The notes under the pieces: model-generated
Databases searched by the model: none
What the model was told of the DNA's origin: nothing
The model's input: only the letters and a program-made list of their open reading frames with translations
Program-made: the position numbers and the translations under genes
Source of the DNA: Sapria himalayana
Taxonomy: Eukaryota; Streptophyta; Magnoliopsida; Malpighiales; Rafflesiaceae
Length of the DNA stretch: 64,000 bases
Direction of reading: 5' to 3'
Assembly (NCBI GenBank): GCA_029783825.1
Contig: JAREIK010002649.1
Coordinates: forward strand, 90,807-154,806
Shown here: piece by piece, positions 61,993-64,000 of the stretch
Layout: every line of letters starts with the position of its first letter
Position numbering within the stretch: the first letter of the stretch is position 1

Positions 61993-62374
61993 CAGAGGAG
62001 TCAAACGAGCCCATAGCATGAAATCCACCGGGTTCAGCCCAGTTCAGTCACATTTGGATCGGGTCGGGTTGATCAAAATTTTAAAGCCCTAGCATTTCGG
62101 CACTATGTCGCTGCACCTCCATCGCCCGTCAGGTGTGTCGAGCCTTGCCCTTCGGGCATCGGCACTTCTCACCCTGTCGAGCATTCTCAATGCGTGGGGC
62201 TGTCATGTTGTGTCCATGTGTCAGGCACAACACGTGGGCTGAAAACTTTTGGCCTAGCATGGCATAACTCGTGCTGAGGCTACGCCAGCATCGGCCTGAG
62301 AAACGCACTGTAACATGATGTGCCGGCTTTGGCATGGATGAACCGTGTCAGGCTCGGGCCATTTGACACCTACA
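61993..62374. mobile_element. Non-autonomous hAT element (382 bp) inserted in the purine tract
   Basis: The left end is CAGAGGAGTCAAACGAGCCC and the right end is CATTTGACACCTACA. It is flanked by GGTGATAG at 61985-61992 and 62375-62382, identical over 8 bp. The interior is balanced, GC-rich hAT subterminal DNA (GGTTCAGCCCAGTTCAG, GGCACAACACGTGGGC) with no transposase. The contrast with the surrounding purine DNA makes its limits unambiguous. Confidence 0.95.
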
Positions 62375-62382
62375 GGTGATAG

Positions 62383-64000
62383 AGAGATAGTGAGGGAGAG
62401 AGAGAAAGAGGAGGGGGGATCGAGAAAGAGGGATAGACAAAATGGGATAGAGAAAGAGAGATAGACAAAATGGGATAGAGAGAGGGGGAAAGAGAGGGTG
62501 TGTGAGAAATAATTAGAAAGAAAGAGAGATAGAGAGAAGAAAATATATAATGAAAGATAGAGAATGAAAGATAAACATGGTGAGAGATATTAAGATTAAA
62601 AGTGAGAGAGGGATGGCGAAAGGGAGGGAGAGAAAGATGAAGATTGAGGGAGAGATAATTAAGTAGAGGGGGAGAGAGGGAAATAGAGAGGGAGGGAGAG
62701 AAAGGGGGAGAGAGAGAGAGAAAGGGGGAGCGAGATAGAGAGGGAGAGAAAGGGGGAGCGAGATAGAGAGGGAGAGAGATAAAGAAAAAGAAATAGGGGG
62801 AGAGAGAGAGACAAGAGAGAGAGAGGGAGATAAGAGAGAGAGAAAGGGAGAGAGAAGATGTGAGTGAGAAAGAAATAGGGTGAGACAAGGAGAGAGAGAA
62901 ATACAAAGAGGGAGAAAGGGAAAGAGAAGGGGGAGAGGAAAAGATAGAGAGAGGAGAGAGGAGTGAGACACTAAGAAAGAGAGAGTGAGTGAGAGAGGGA
63001 GAGGGAGAGAGAGAGAAGGAGAGAGGGGGGAAGAAAGAGGGGAAGTTAAAGGGAGAGATAGAGTGTGAAAGAGAGGTAAACAAAGAGAGAGGGATAGAGA
63101 AGAGAGAGAGAGATAAAGAGGGGAAGATGGAGAGAGAGAGAGAGAAAAAAAAAGAGAGAGGGAGAGGGAGAGGAAGAGAGAGAAGGAGAGGGAGAGAGAG
63201 ATACAGAGGGAGAGTGAAAGAAAGGGAGAGAGAGATATATAGAGGGAGAGTGAAAGAGAGGGAGAGAGAGAAAGAGTGGTAGAGAGAGAGGGAGAGAGGG
63301 ATAGTGGGAGAGGAAGAAAGAGGGAGTAAAAAAGAGTGAGATAGGGGGTGGAGAGAGGGGAAGAAAGAGAGGGGAGGAGAGTGAGATAGAGAGGGAAACA
63401 AAGAGAGAAAAGAGGGAGTTGGAGAGGGATATAAAGGGAGAGGAAAACATAGGGAGAGAGAAGGGGAGAGAAAGAGAGAGGAAGGACGTGAGAGACATAT
63501 AGAGAGAGGGACATAGAGGGGGAAAGAAGGGGGAGAGAGAGAGAGGAGATAGAGAAGTTTAGAGAGTGGAAGAGAGAAAGGGAGAGTTAGAGGGGAAGAG
63601 AGAGGGAGAGAAAGATGAGAGAGAGGGAGAGGGAGAGGGAGAGGTAGAGGGAGAGGGAGAGGAAGAGAGAGAGGGAGAGAGAGGGAGTGAGATAAAGGGA
63701 GCAAAATAAAGGGAGTGAAAGGGAGAGATAAATGGAGAGAGAGAGAGAGAGGTATGGAGAAAGAGGGAAAGAATGGGAGAGAAAGATGGAGAGAGACTTA
63801 GAGAGTAGGGGAGGAAGAAAAATAGTATAGTTGGAGAAAGAGATAGAGAGGGAGAGATAAAAAGAGAGGTAGAAAGTGGGAGAGAGAGAAAGAGGTAGAG
63901 AGTGAGAGGAATTGAGATAGAATGAGAGGAGAAGAGAGGGAGAGAGAAGAAAGTGTAGAAAGAGGGAGGGAGGGAGAGAGAGATATTATAATGAGAGAAA
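62383..64000. repeat. Long polypurine (GA/GGGA) tract, second block, continues past window
   Basis: Same composition as the first block and evidently continuous with it before the hAT insertion. Local duplications include a 30-bp unit with GGGGGAGCGAGATAGAG at 62720-62775, a 37-39-bp unit near 63200-63265 and GATAGACAAAATGGGATAGA twice near 62430-62480. The right limit is outside the window. Confidence 0.95.

Overview
This window is nuclear DNA from a flowering plant with a transposon-rich genome. It is AT-rich and has no operons or ribosome binding sites. It carries GT-AG introns, many decayed hAT DNA transposons, several decayed Ty1/copia retrotransposons and long simple-sequence tracts. 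I cannot place the species from sequence alone.

One host gene is visible. It lies on the minus strand and encodes the first 155 residues of a plant SLC35F/DUF914 transporter of the drug/metabolite transporter superfamily. Four exons (43737-43620, 10098-10004, 9727-9670, 4411-4217) join in frame with consensus splice sites and no stops. The gene runs off the left edge, so its C-terminal half is outside the window. Intron 1 is 33,521 bp, intron 2 is 276 bp, intron 3 is 5,258 bp, and intron 4 is at least 4.2 kb. Nearly everything from 1 to 43,619 is therefore intronic DNA filled with transposons.

The dominant transposon is one hAT lineage with ends like TAGAGGTGTCAAACGGG, GC-rich subterminal DNA rich in GGCACG/GCCCGG words, and a decayed Ac/Tam3/RICESLEEPER-type transposase. 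Large relics lie at 1-4021, about 16150-20120, 28396 to about 33060, 38210-40582 and 50069-52867 (minus). Short internally deleted copies lie at 6999-7427, 16205-16837, 20196-20744, 34198-35118, 42164-42623 and 61993-62374. Four of these short copies have clear 8-bp target-site duplications (three perfect, one 7/8), and several are nested in older elements. A second hAT family (10687-11787) has a perfect 8-bp duplication and a truncated BED zinc finger.

Copia relics are at 13.06-14.66 kb (minus), 22.1-23.6 kb (plus), 40.96-42.16 kb (minus), 46.6-48.1 kb (minus) and 55.4-58.9 kb (plus). All carry many stops and frameshifts. Two related LTR-like sequences lie at 15.6-16.15 kb and 45.34-45.84 kb. 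A colinear direct repeat links about 24.9-29.9 kb with about 33.9-39.7 kb.

Upstream of the gene (43.7-64 kb) is intergenic transposon DNA. It ends in a purine (GA/GGGA) tract of about 4.7 kb from 58.93 kb to the window edge, split by a 382-bp hAT insertion. Very long 'proteins' read from this tract (L/S/P-rich) are artefacts of a strand almost without A. I found no tRNA, rRNA, CRISPR or bacterial-type system.
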